Shown: positions 1 through 7,623 of the stretch, piece by piece
Numbering within the stretch: position 1 is the first letter of the stretch
Layout of the letters: every line of letters starts with the position of its first letter
NCBI GenBank assembly: GCA_934667175.1
Contig: CAKULN010000034.1
Span: 1-30,254 of the forward strand
Direction: 5' to 3'
Origin: an uncultured Bacteroidales bacterium
GTDB lineage: Bacteria > Bacteroidota > Bacteroidia > Bacteroidales > UBA932
Length of the DNA: 30,254 bases
The notes under the pieces: model-generated
What the model saw: only the letters and a program-made list of their open reading frames with translations
Databases searched by the model: none
What the model was told of the DNA's origin: nothing
Made by a program: the position numbers and the translations under genes

Positions 1-61
1 ACAAAATACCCGACTCGCAATGAATCGGGTAAGGGGCAATATATCATTACTTATACTTTAA

Positions 62-334
62 ATGAAAGAGCCGTGTCTGTCGGCCAAATTCTCGGAGATC
101 GGGTTCTGCGAGCAGTTCACCGAGGACTTCTGCGAAGACATCAAGGAGCAGGTGGAGTCAAAGATGAAGAAAGAGTACCTGAACGTGGAAAACCGGGTGA
201 ACGAGCTGCGTCCTAAGGTTCAGGAACTGCTCAACGGCACCCTTCTCCCGGAAACAGGTAACAATCAGGGCGCGCCGGAGTTCCAGGAACTCCTTGCGGC
301 GGCCAAGGAAGCGATACTAACGTTAAAAAATTAA
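62..334 (+). CDS. Small acidic helical protein, unknown function
   Basis: A 90-residue protein that I cannot assign to a family. It has no signal peptide or membrane segment, so it is probably cytosolic. Residues about 15-60 are rich in Glu, Lys, Leu and Val and look like a continuous amphipathic helix or short coiled coil (for example KEQVESKMKKEYLNVENRV); the C-terminus is again helical. The ATG overlaps a TGA in another frame (ATGA at 62-65), and an in-frame TAA lies directly upstream (59-61), so the start is well bounded. It ends 7 nt before the zinc-ribbon gene and is probably co-transcribed with it, suggesting a cytosolic adaptor. The operon likely begins to the left of the window. Confidence 0.6.
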   Translation: MKEPCLSAKFSEIGFCEQFTEDFCEDIKEQVESKMKKEYLNVENRVNELRPKVQELLNGTLLPETGNNQGAPEFQELLAAAKEAILTLKN

Positions 335-341
335 GAAAATT

Positions 342-977
342 ATGGCAAAGACTTATAAATGTTCCAATTACGGCATCTGTACGGAAGCCGACAAGGGAAC
401 GGTCTTTCAGGAGACCGACCTTGAGGAAGTGGACGGAAAATTCGTCTGCCCCAAGTGTGGGCAGGCGCTCGAAGAGATAGAAAAGAAACCAGGGGTTAAC
501 GGAAAACTCATCGCCATCATCGCCGCTGCGTTGGTGACTGCAGGAGGTACTGTCTATCTCGCGTGCTTCAAAGGAAAAAGTAACGGTGGAAATGATCCCG
601 CACCTGGAATTGACACTATAGTACTACCTCCAGCCGATACTCCGAAAGTAGATCCTCAAGTTGACACACCTAAAGTGGGTTCTGGGGCAGACACAGAAAA
701 ACCTCCTGTGCCACCACAACTAGAGCCGCCTCGTCCAACATCATACAACCTCGGCTGGGGCATATACGAAGGCCCGATGAAAGGCGGTAAGCCGGATGGT
801 TTGGGTGGAGAGGTGAGAATCACCAAATCATACAAGATTGACATGAAGGATGGCTCATATAAGCAGGTGACGAAAGGCGACAGACTTGTCAACACAAAGT
901 TCAAGGGAGGCAAGCTTGTCCAAGGCTACATCCACCATCCTGGTGGAACTCAGGAGAGTTTCACTATCGGTTACTGA
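342..977 (+). CDS. Zinc-ribbon / single TM / MORN-like repeat protein
   Basis: A 211-aa membrane-anchored protein with three visible parts. Residues 7-39 form a zinc ribbon with Cys7, Cys13, Cys36 and Cys39 (KCSNYGIC ... CPKC). Residues about 53-75 are one hydrophobic helix (LIAIIAAALVTAGGTVYLAC). A Pro/Asp/Thr-rich linker (about 82-130) leads to a C-terminal Gly-rich module, about 135-205, whose GIYEGPMKGGKPDGLGG motif resembles MORN repeats. With no signal peptide, the likely topology is a cytosolic zinc ribbon with the linker and MORN-like part outside the membrane. The zinc ribbon reminds me of those attached to TerY/vWA-type bacterial signalling proteins, but that is inference. Its stop overlaps the next ATG (TGATG), indicating translational coupling. 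Confidence 0.72.
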   Translation: MAKTYKCSNYGICTEADKGTVFQETDLEEVDGKFVCPKCGQALEEIEKKPGVNGKLIAIIAAALVTAGGTVYLACFKGKSNGGNDPAPGIDTIVLPPADTPKVDPQVDTPKVGSGADTEKPPVPPQLEPPRPTSYNLGWGIYEGPMKGGKPDGLGGEVRITKSYKIDMKDGSYKQVTKGDRLVNTKFKGGKLVQGYIHHPGGTQESFTIGY

Positions 978-2059
978 TGAAAAGACTCCGTAACATAAGC
1001 GCATTTCTGCTGTGGCTGTTTCTGCCGGGGATTCTCCTCGGCGGAAACCTGCCCTACAGAAGTGACCGGCTTGAACGGATGGGAGAGTTGCTCGGGAATG
1101 AAAAACTCGCGGCTCTTCCGGACGGGGAACACACGGCCGCGCTTATGTTCATGGACACGCCTGTGACCGTTATAAAGGAAAATGGAGTGATTGAGCACAT
1201 CGGTTACAGTTTCTTTTCCGCAGAGGAACGCTTGCTCACGGGTTCTGTCGTATGCGATTTCCTGGAAAGATACGCCCTTGAGGCAGACTTACCGGTCAAA
1301 AGAGAGAAATCCCTCGAAACGCAACTTCTGGAAGACGGCATAGTGTTCAGCCATGGGTCATTGTCTTCATTGAAGACCCTTTGCCCAGGCGGTCATGGAA
1401 TCCTTGAGATTCGCGACATCTCCCATTACAGGTACATATTCAAGTGGCAGGACGGGCAGATGCTATTTCCTTCCGACGTTGAACTGCTTACCGGCAGGGA
1501 CATCAAGGAAAACGGCAGACGGCTTCCGCAGGAAATCCAATCCGCCATATTCACCGGACCGGTACAGAAACCAGACAGTACAGAACTCCGAGATAATGGC
1601 GTGGCGGTTTGCCGGAATGGATATTACTATTTTTCCTCCTTGTCTGCGGACACTTTCTTCTCTGGAGAGGACATGGAACCTGTGAACGATGCCGCGTTCG
1701 AGGAAGAGACCCTTCACAATCTCGTATCCGGGCTTATCCGTGACTCAAACATAAGTCTTGATGTTTCGATGAGCGCTTACGGACTTGAGAGGACGAACTT
1801 CAGTGCCGGAGTCAACTCGATCGCCGCTTATGCCGCCGGCACGGATTGCAAGGCCTATTGCGGGGTCATCGCGAAGGATGATGAACGGATTGAGGCACTT
1901 GTGATCTACCGGAATGAGGCGGCGTCGTATAATCATATCCTACGGGTTCAGATTCCTCACTCGGTGATTGCCAAAGGAGAAGGCACCGGACAGGCCAGGC
2001 TCACACCTTTCGTGCCGACTCATGGCATTAAATATTTGTTCGAAGAGATAAAACTATAA
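977..2059 (+). CDS. Secreted protein of unknown function
   Basis: A 360-aa protein beginning with a clear Sec signal peptide (MKRLRNISAFLLWLFLPGILLGG). I recognise no catalytic or binding domain in the mature part. It is mixed alpha/beta in appearance, with no further membrane segments. Two cysteines lie close together (TDCKAYCG, about residue 290), which could form a disulphide in the periplasm. The start overlaps the preceding stop, and its own stop overlaps the next ATG (TAATG), so it is an internal operon gene. It is probably periplasmic. A diverged LPP20-like or CsgG-like fold is possible given the neighbours, but I see no motif supporting that. Confidence 0.65.
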   Translation: MKRLRNISAFLLWLFLPGILLGGNLPYRSDRLERMGELLGNEKLAALPDGEHTAALMFMDTPVTVIKENGVIEHIGYSFFSAEERLLTGSVVCDFLERYALEADLPVKREKSLETQLLEDGIVFSHGSLSSLKTLCPGGHGILEIRDISHYRYIFKWQDGQMLFPSDVELLTGRDIKENGRRLPQEIQSAIFTGPVQKPDSTELRDNGVAVCRNGYYYFSSLSADTFFSGEDMEPVNDAAFEEETLHNLVSGLIRDSNISLDVSMSAYGLERTNFSAGVNSIAAYAAGTDCKAYCGVIAKDDERIEALVIYRNEAASYNHILRVQIPHSVIAKGEGTGQARLTPFVPTHGIKYLFEEIKL

Positions 2060-2898
2060 TGATGAAACGTTTATTGTTTATAGTCACGATGTTGACGGCC
2101 GTCGTTCCCGTTTGGGGGCAGAACACAAAGAAGATGAATTCCATAAAAAGGAATCCTCTGTATCTTTATGCCGAAGCCACGATGGAGACAGCGTCGGAAG
2201 CCTATGAGGTGGCGAATGACCTTCTTCTTATCGAAGTCAAGGAATATACTGATTCAAAGAAGTCTTTCCGCGACAAGGATGTCCTTATCCGCGACATCCG
2301 AGGGCATCAAGACTCTCTGCAGATCCGCCGAGGGGAGATGGTGAAAGTGTTCCTGTACGTAAAGAAGAGCAACATTCTTGATGCGGAGAACGTTACATTG
2401 GTGGAAAAAAACTCCGCGGCGGAGAAAACAGAGACTTCTGATACGGAGAAGGCAGAGATTCCAGATACTAAGAAGACAGAAAGAGGCACATCAACGGCAG
2501 TCGCTGAGACTGTAACGAAGGCAGCGGTCCATGAGGCGGCTCCCGCTCCGGCTCCTGTAACAGTTCCCGCTGAACGTGAAGCCGCAGTGGAGAATCCTTC
2601 GCTTAAACTGGAGTCCGCATGGCAGCAAGAAGTAGTGGATCAACTGCTTTCCTCCGCAAGCTATTCGGAGGCCAGAACAGTCCTCTCCCGTCTTAAGGCC
2701 GAATTCAAAATAAAGAAGACAGGACCTATGGCAACATGCAAGAACCCAGAGGAAGTGTTCTTGCTGATAGGGAAAGACTCCGCCGTGGTCACCGTTCTGG
2801 GGCCTGGCGGCACGAGCCGCACTGATTTCAAATCGCTCAGCAAGACTTCCGACAATTATAACGGTTACGATAAAATTTGGTTTACATTCTCAAAATAA
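2059..2898 (+). CDS. Secreted protein with Ala/Pro/Glu-rich linker
   Basis: A 279-aa secreted protein. Signal peptide MMKRLLFIVTMLTAVVPVWGQ; two adjacent ATGs (2059 and 2062) are possible, and 2059 overlaps the upstream stop. Residues about 30-115 form an N-terminal domain of LPP20-like appearance (NPLYLYAEATMETASEAYEVA), a type that recurs in genes at 13418 and 14030. Residues about 118-180 are a low-complexity Glu/Thr/Ala/Pro linker. The C-terminal 95 residues form a second globular domain starting with a helical QQEVVDQLLSSASYSEA stretch and ending in GYDKIWFTFSK. Periplasmic, function unknown. The two-domain layout with a flexible spacer suggests it bridges partners in the envelope. Confidence 0.65.
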   Translation: MMKRLLFIVTMLTAVVPVWGQNTKKMNSIKRNPLYLYAEATMETASEAYEVANDLLLIEVKEYTDSKKSFRDKDVLIRDIRGHQDSLQIRRGEMVKVFLYVKKSNILDAENVTLVEKNSAAEKTETSDTEKAEIPDTKKTERGTSTAVAETVTKAAVHEAAPAPAPVTVPAEREAAVENPSLKLESAWQQEVVDQLLSSASYSEARTVLSRLKAEFKIKKTGPMATCKNPEEVFLLIGKDSAVVTVLGPGGTSRTDFKSLSKTSDNYNGYDKIWFTFSK

Positions 2899-2899
2899 A

Positions 2900-3868
2900 A
2901 TGAAAAAGATATTCTTCATAGCGGCTCTGTCATTTATATTCACAATGGCTTCAGCCCAGAATAATGTGGATTTTGAAATCGCGGACGGCCTTTCGAACGC
3001 TACTCTCAAAACACTGATGGAACGACAGGTCTCAAGGTTGCTTACCGCGATCAACACTGCGGAATCCAACGGAGGCAACGTGAATTTCAGCGGGATTGAC
3101 ATTGATGACATGGCCTCTCACAGCATAGTCATGCTTTGGGAGAATGTGCGTTTCAGAACACTGGACGATGAGGTAGTCACGAACTGCCTTCGTCTTGGCG
3201 GCGGGCAGTCCGACAGCTGGCAGGTAAGGAATATTGAAGTGGAGATGAGGCCTTTGGATGACACTTACAAAGGTAATAAAATCCAGGAAGTCAGCATAGA
3301 TTTCGATAAGAACGGCCGTATCGTAGATTTCAATTTCACCCTCGGCATCAACCAGTACATGAGGATAATGAAGGAGGGTGTGGAACTTGACGACCTTGAC
3401 CGCCGCATGCAGATACTGCACTATGTGGAGCAGTTCCGCAACGCCTACAACCAGAAGGATATAGACTTCATGGACGCCGTTTTCAGCGAGGATGCCCTCA
3501 TTATCACCGGAAAGGTCATCAGACGTGTGCCTAACGAGCTTCAGATACGCTCCAACAGGCCTGAGATCCAGTACACCAAACAAAGCAAGCAGCAATATCT
3601 CGCCAACCTGAAGCGTGTTTTCGCCCGCAACGGATATGTCAATGTCAAATTCGATGAGATCAAAGTGCTGCGCCACGGAGCCAATCCGAATTTCTATGGT
3701 GTGACCCTTGTCCAACACTGGAATTCCTCAAATTACAGCGATGAGGGAATATTGTTCCTGGTTTGGAATTTCGAGAATCCGGACGCTCCGCAGATCAACG
3801 TCCGTACATGGCAGCCAATGGAAACGCCTGACGATGAAGTGTTCACCTTGGATAATTTCAAGATTTGA
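2900..3868 (+). CDS. Secreted NTF2/SnoaL-like protein
   Basis: A 322-aa secreted protein with a signal peptide ending near ASAQ (residue 20). The central part from about residue 170 (ILHYVEQFRNAYNQKDIDFM followed by FSEDALIITG) is the typical opening of an NTF2-like/SnoaL-like cone-shaped alpha+beta domain, here with a long extension either side. No catalytic residues can be assigned; such domains in secreted Bacteroidetes proteins often bind ligands or partners. The start lies one base after the preceding stop. An open minus-strand frame overlaps 3032-3718 but looks like a codon-bias shadow. Periplasmic location is inferred from the signal peptide. Confidence 0.68.
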   Translation: MKKIFFIAALSFIFTMASAQNNVDFEIADGLSNATLKTLMERQVSRLLTAINTAESNGGNVNFSGIDIDDMASHSIVMLWENVRFRTLDDEVVTNCLRLGGGQSDSWQVRNIEVEMRPLDDTYKGNKIQEVSIDFDKNGRIVDFNFTLGINQYMRIMKEGVELDDLDRRMQILHYVEQFRNAYNQKDIDFMDAVFSEDALIITGKVIRRVPNELQIRSNRPEIQYTKQSKQQYLANLKRVFARNGYVNVKFDEIKVLRHGANPNFYGVTLVQHWNSSNYSDEGILFLVWNFENPDAPQINVRTWQPMETPDDEVFTLDNFKI

Positions 3869-3871
3869 CGG

Positions 3872-5131
3872 ATGAGAAGATTTCTTGCGATATTCACCGC
3901 AATGGCTATTGCGTTTGTGGCTACCGGACAGGAGCTGACCGTCAAGGATTTTTACATCGATCCAAGCGACATCAGTGCGGTACGCTATGAAGTGAAAGAC
4001 CTGAACGGAGAGATGTGCGCCTTGGTCAAGATAGGCCTTGTGCTTCAGAATGTCACATTTGAAGGGTCGGTGGTGAAATCAGAATTCAAGGATGGAGAAT
4101 GGTGGGTGTATATGGTGGACAAATCTTGGTGGCTGAATATCAAGACCACGAAGTATCTGCCGCTTCGCTATGAATTTAAGGAACCATTGCGGAAAAAATC
4201 CACATACATAATGCAGGTGGAGATCCCTAAGGTAGCTTACACGGGGCCTACTGGGAAAATGCGCATCAAGAGTAATGTCCGCGATGCGGAGGTGTACGTT
4301 GACGGGGAAAAACTTTCCAGCATTTTGCCTTTTGAATATGAGGGACCGGAGGGCTCTCATATTCTTGAAATCAAGGCTCCGGGATACAATACGGAGCGCA
4401 TGGGCTTCGAGATCGCTCTCCGCCGTACCGGAACTTTGTCGGTTTGGCTCAAGGCAGAGGGGAGTTTTCAATATAAAGGCATATCCTATGAGATGAAAGA
4501 CATCCCTGGAGGGGTCTTTCAAATGGGTTCCTCCGAAAAAAGGAGCAAGGAAAGCACAATGAGCTATGAGAGTCCTGTCCATACTGTGAGTCTGAAACCC
4601 TACAAGATAGGTGTTACTGAAGTCTCACAGGCCTTGTGGAAGGCAGTGATGGGCAGCAATCCTTCTCTTAATCAAGGAGATGATCTGCCGGTGGAGAATG
4701 TAACCTGGTATGATGTTCAGGAATTCATAGCGAAACTCAATGCCGAATCCGGAATGCACTTCAGGCTCCCGACCGAGGCGGAATGGGAATATGCGGCGCG
4801 TGCTGGCGGCTCTTCGGATGAGCCCGCAGGTGGAGGATCGGCTGAAGTGGCCGTTTTCGGAGTTTCTACATCCTGTCTGTGCACAAAAAAGCCGAATGCC
4901 TATGGCCTTTATGACATGTCGGGAAACGTGGCGGAATGGTGTTTTGACTATCTTGCCCGCTACAAGGCGGATGCTGTGGTGAATCCGACAGGCCCCGAGA
5001 AAGGAATCCAAAAAATAGTGCGTGGCGGAAGTTTCGCCGATGATCCGTGGATGCATCGCTGCGCTGTCAGAGGGCACATGAAGCCGGCGGACAGCAATGG
5101 AAAAGTAGGTTTCAGGCTGGCTTTGGATTAG
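3872..5131 (+). CDS. Secreted PEGA + SUMF1/FGE-fold protein
   Basis: A 419-aa secreted protein with signal peptide MRRFLAIFTAMAIAFVATGQ. Residues about 25-130 are an unassigned N-terminal domain. A PEGA domain follows at about 130-195 (KMRIKSNVRDAEVYVDGEKL ... PGYNTE). The C-terminal ~210 residues are a formylglycine-generating-enzyme (SUMF1) fold: IPGGVFQMGS, VTEVSQALWKAVMG, PVENVTWYDVQEF, RLPTEAEWEYAARAGG, YGLYDMSGNVAEWC and VGFRLALD. In true FGE two active-site cysteines lie near the end (CxxxxC before AARS). Here the matching stretch reads PWMHRCAVRG, so the first cysteine is replaced by Pro. The domain is therefore probably a binding fold or a different enzyme. The start lies 3 nt after the previous stop. 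Confidence 0.85.
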   Translation: MRRFLAIFTAMAIAFVATGQELTVKDFYIDPSDISAVRYEVKDLNGEMCALVKIGLVLQNVTFEGSVVKSEFKDGEWWVYMVDKSWWLNIKTTKYLPLRYEFKEPLRKKSTYIMQVEIPKVAYTGPTGKMRIKSNVRDAEVYVDGEKLSSILPFEYEGPEGSHILEIKAPGYNTERMGFEIALRRTGTLSVWLKAEGSFQYKGISYEMKDIPGGVFQMGSSEKRSKESTMSYESPVHTVSLKPYKIGVTEVSQALWKAVMGSNPSLNQGDDLPVENVTWYDVQEFIAKLNAESGMHFRLPTEAEWEYAARAGGSSDEPAGGGSAEVAVFGVSTSCLCTKKPNAYGLYDMSGNVAEWCFDYLARYKADAVVNPTGPEKGIQKIVRGGSFADDPWMHRCAVRGHMKPADSNGKVGFRLALD

Positions 5132-5149
5132 TTTCTTGGGATTGGATGT

Positions 5150-5183
5150 CCCTCACTTCGATTGCGGTACGCCTAATTGAGGG
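5150..5183 (+). terminator. Stem-loop after the SUMF1-fold gene
   Basis: CCCTCA (5150-5155) pairs with TGAGGG (5178-5183). ATT/AAT and GCG/CGC can pair inside with small bulges and a 3-nt GTA loop. There is no U-tract, so this may be an mRNA processing or stability structure rather than an intrinsic terminator. It lies in the only sizeable gap (134 nt) of the first operon, whose remainder is AT-rich and may hold a promoter for the next two genes; I see no clean TAnnTTTG box there. Confidence 0.3.
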
Positions 5184-5265
5184 TAATAAAGGTGATAGTT
5201 GTAAATTGTCTAATAGTCAAAAATATAACAAATATTATTAACGCACTAATTAAAAACATTTCATT

Positions 5266-6078
5266 ATGAAAAAAACAATCTTATTCTTGACTGCCGCGCT
5301 TTTGTCATTGAGCATGAACGCACAGAAGAGTACCCTTGTCGTGGGTGAAGTCGGTCATCTTTCCGGAATCGACTCCAAATGGGCCGAAAAACTGCGTAGC
5401 GAGATGATTTCCGGATTGATGGCTTCGCCTCGACTGATGGTGGTAGACGGAAACACCATCAGCGATTTGTCTAGTGAAATCGCAGAGGCAGTCGCCAAAT
5501 TGCGTGAAGATAAAGTTGACTGCCTGCTTACAGCCAAAATAACGGCTTTCACGGGCAAGAAAGAGACAAGCGATGGCAAGAGCACCTACAAGACCACCCT
5601 TGAATATACATGGGTGATCACAAATGTGACCGATGGCAGCACGAGGGGAAGCAAAAAGGAAACCCACTATGGATCGTCAAGCGCAGGCTACGATGAGGCT
5701 TATGTTGATGCGTTCACACTGGTTCAGGATGACATGAAGAAACTTGTCAACCACCAGTTCCGCATCTCAGGGGAAATCAAGTCAATCGCTGAAACCCATC
5801 CTAAGAAAGGTGCGAAGACCTTGTACATAGGCATCGGATCAAACGACGGTGTGGCGGCGGGAAACGCTTTCGAGGTCTACAAAGAGGTGGACATAGCGGG
5901 CGAGACGATTTCCGAAAAGATCGGCGAACTGAAAGCAAAAGAGGTCAAAAGCGTTACGCTTACTCTCTGCAATGTCACAAAAGGAGGAGTGGAGATTCAG
6001 AATGCCTTTGACAGTGGGCTTAAACTCACGGTGACATCTCGTCCTCCGAAGTTTGACATACTTATGGACACTTTGTAA
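5266..6078 (+). CDS. CsgG/LpoB-like secreted protein with FlgT-like C-terminus
   Basis: A 270-aa secreted protein with signal peptide MKKTILFLTAALLSLSMNAQ. Residues about 22-165 follow the CsgG/LpoB/TolB-N pattern: a short strand (STLVVGEV), an amphipathic helix (KWAEKLRSEMISGLM), SPRLMVVDG, then a helix and DCLLTAKITAF, as in periplasmic proteins that assemble into outer-membrane complexes. The C-terminal ~100 residues (TLYIGIGSNDGVAAGNAFEV ... IGELKAKEV) resemble the small beta-domain at the end of FlgT-like proteins. It probably binds envelope components rather than acting as an enzyme. It is preceded by the 134-nt gap and overlaps the next gene by TAATG. Confidence 0.75.
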   Translation: MKKTILFLTAALLSLSMNAQKSTLVVGEVGHLSGIDSKWAEKLRSEMISGLMASPRLMVVDGNTISDLSSEIAEAVAKLREDKVDCLLTAKITAFTGKKETSDGKSTYKTTLEYTWVITNVTDGSTRGSKKETHYGSSSAGYDEAYVDAFTLVQDDMKKLVNHQFRISGEIKSIAETHPKKGAKTLYIGIGSNDGVAAGNAFEVYKEVDIAGETISEKIGELKAKEVKSVTLTLCNVTKGGVEIQNAFDSGLKLTVTSRPPKFDILMDTL

Positions 6079-6530
6079 TGAGACGACTATTACTTCTGAC
6101 CGCGGTTGTTTTGACCGCGGTTTCGACTTTGGCACAGGTGCGTCATACGGGGAGTGTAGAACTGATGGAAATAGACAACGGTGTCGCTACATTTCAGGTG
6201 GAAGGCATAGCCTCAAAAAAGAATGACGTTTGCCTTTCGGCGAAAGAAACTGTGTTCCACTGCCTGTTCGAGAAAGGAGTTGAGGGTTTCAACAATGACG
6301 AAAAAATTGTTGAGACAATAACCGCCAAGAACAAATTCTACCTTGAGAAGTTCTTTGAAGGGAAAAACGCTCCGATGAACAGATTCGTGTCCGGGGTGCA
6401 GCAGGCTGGCGGTATCTCAAAAAAGGAGTCAGGCATGTTCGTCTGCACCTACATTGTCTCTATAAAATACAAGGCCCTTTCACGTGACCTGGTCCAAAAC
6501 AAATTGAGAGAAAAGCCCATAGAAGAATAG
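6078..6530 (+). CDS. Small secreted protein, unknown function
   Basis: A 150-aa protein with a Sec signal peptide (MRRLLLLTAVVLTAVSTLAQ). The mature part of ~130 residues contains a predicted strand-helix pattern and two cysteines (DVCLSAKETVFHCLF, about 10 residues apart) that could form a disulphide. The pattern of a helix after CLSAKETVFH and a final beta strand (FVCTYIVSIKYKAL) is compatible with a single-domain, LPP20/CsgG-like periplasmic fold, but I cannot name the family. It is translationally coupled to the CsgG-like gene (TAATG), and a strong hairpin covers its stop codon, so it is probably the last gene of the first operon. Confidence 0.62.
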   Translation: MRRLLLLTAVVLTAVSTLAQVRHTGSVELMEIDNGVATFQVEGIASKKNDVCLSAKETVFHCLFEKGVEGFNNDEKIVETITAKNKFYLEKFFEGKNAPMNRFVSGVQQAGGISKKESGMFVCTYIVSIKYKALSRDLVQNKLREKPIEE

Positions 6531-6549
6531 GTCGATCTCCCTATTCTTC
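6522..6549 (+). terminator. Hairpin overlapping the operon's last stop codon
   Basis: GAAGAATAGG (6522-6531) and CCTATTCTTC (6540-6549) form a perfect 10-bp stem with an 8-nt loop, and the TAG stop lies inside the left arm. There is no U-tract after it. A second copy of AATAGG (6562-6567) can compete for the CCTATT arm. It probably marks the 3' end of the first operon as a terminator or exonuclease barrier. Confidence 0.45.
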
Positions 6550-6603
6550 CGACGATGGACAAATAGGTTGACATGACCGGAGAAAGAAGATCGATACATA
6601 GTA

Positions 6604-6795
6604 TTGAGCATCGCTGACTACTTCCCGCTCCGCTGCCTGCAGAATCTATCTTACTACAAGGAGAAGTACGATCATCTTACCACCGTCAGCCCGACTTTGA
6701 GTGAGTCCGAAGTCCGCAGGAACAAGATCATTCTCTTCGGAGAGGGAGAGGGTGGGGAGGGTCTTCCTGACCTTTTCGTGTCTCAGGAAGGATAA
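6604..6795 (+). CDS. Doubtful small ORF, possible gene remnant
   Basis: A 63-codon frame starting at TTG; there is no ATG. The first 35 residues have believable composition and codon use (DYFPLRCLQNLSYYKEKYDH), while the end (GEGEGGEGLPDLF) is low complexity. The frame is closed upstream by a TGA at 6574. I do not recognise it. It may be a truncated remnant of a larger gene or a chance frame between the two flanking plus-strand genes. No promoter or ribosome-binding context supports it. Confidence 0.22.
   Translation: MSIADYFPLRCLQNLSYYKEKYDHLTTVSPTLSESEVRRNKIILFGEGEGGEGLPDLFVSQEG
6763..6790. other. Inverted repeat at the end of the small ORF
   Basis: CTTCCTGA (6763-6770) and TCAGGAAG (6783-6790) are a perfect 8-bp inverted repeat around a 12-nt, T-rich loop, just before the TAA of the doubtful ORF. 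No U-tract follows on either strand. It could be an RNA hairpin or a protein-binding site. Confidence 0.35.
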
Positions 6796-6858
6796 GCGTG
6801 CCGGGCATTATAAATAAACTACGATTGTTGTAAGCATATTATATTCATAAAGTCAATC

Positions 6859-7395
6859 ATGATGATCATTGTGATGTCGGCTGTCTTATTGGCACTGACA
6901 ATAACGGGAATAGTTACCGTTTTATTTATAGCCTCTTCAACTTCGTCCAGAAGATTTGAACTGATTCACTGGCTGGGCGCCGCTCTTTGTGTTGCAGTGA
7001 CTTCCGTGTTCATCGCCGGAGCCATCGGTCTGGGAAAAGCCGCAAAACAGGTAGACCGTTCGGCTGATGTGGCGTCAGCCCTCGGTTCCAGGGCTTTTGA
7101 GCTGGTGAGAGACTATCTTCCCGGCAACGAAATCACTTCTTGGATTTCTGAAGCGGATGACAATGTGGTTCCTCAAATCGAATCTGTCCGGACTTTGCTT
7201 CACCGCAAATTCCGTCGGGCCATAATTTGGTCGGTCATTGTCACCACGGTGCTTAACCTGTTGTATCTTCTTCTTTTGACCACAGCGCGAAAAAGTACAG
7301 GCTCGTCCTCGGGATCGGACGGTTTTGATGATCTGGATTCCGACATCACTAACCTTGGAAACTTTGATTCCTGTCTGGATGATGACTTCAGTTAG
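6859..7395 (+). CDS. Integral membrane protein, unknown function
   Basis: A 178-aa protein with three hydrophobic segments: about residues 2-26 (IIVMSAVLLALTITGIVTVL), 36-60 (LIHWLGAALCVAVTSVFIAG) and 118-142 (AIIWSVIVTTVLNLLYLLLL). A polar helical stretch lies between the second and third (about 62-115). The C-terminal tail is very acidic and Ser-rich (DGFDDLDSDITNLGNFD) and is likely cytosolic. No family is recognised. ATG codons at 6859 and 6862 are both possible. It follows a 328-nt interval after the first operon, so it may have its own promoter. Confidence 0.6.
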   Translation: MMIIVMSAVLLALTITGIVTVLFIASSTSSRRFELIHWLGAALCVAVTSVFIAGAIGLGKAAKQVDRSADVASALGSRAFELVRDYLPGNEITSWISEADDNVVPQIESVRTLLHRKFRRAIIWSVIVTTVLNLLYLLLLTTARKSTGSSSGSDGFDDLDSDITNLGNFDSCLDDDFS

Positions 7396-7424
7396 AGGCT
7401 ATTTCATTTGGCAACCCCAATGCT

Positions 7425-7449
7425 GGTCGCTGAGCCTGTCGAAGCGACC
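7425..7449. repeat. REP-like palindromic hairpin
   Basis: GGTCGCT (7425-7431) and AGCGACC (7443-7449) enclose the sequence GAGCCTGTCGA. The core CTGAGCCTGTCGAAG matches a repetitive extragenic palindrome-like unit that I recall as widespread in bacterial intergenic regions. It lies 30 bp after the membrane-protein stop codon. Only one copy is visible here. Confidence 0.5.
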
Positions 7450-7534
7450 CGTGCCATCAATGACCGTCAGATTTTTCTAGCTGCTTGTCTATTAATGAGT
7501 GGATGGCCACCTATTGATAATCAATATATTCGAA

Positions 7535-7566
7535 ATTCCTGCCAGTCCGGATTGACTAGCAGGAAT
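7535..7566 (-). terminator. Terminator-like hairpin for the DUF4251 gene
   Basis: ATTCCTGC (7535-7542) pairs with GCAGGAAT (7559-7566), and AGTC (7544-7547) pairs with GACT (7554-7557) inside. The one intervening mismatch (C43/A58) becomes a G-U wobble on the minus strand, giving a continuous 13-bp stem with a 6-nt loop there. It lies 58 bp beyond the minus-strand DUF4251 stop and is followed on that strand by a short T-rich stretch. Confidence 0.55.
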
Positions 7567-7623
7567 ATGTATCGTGTTTGCTATTAAATAGTTGCTGATC
7601 ACGCAGCCGTATTGTTACCTCGG

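Noticed and set aside
3032..3718. 228-codon minus-strand frame opposite the NTF2-like gene
   Set aside because: The plus-strand gene has a signal peptide, family motif and operon spacing; the opposite frame has none of these.
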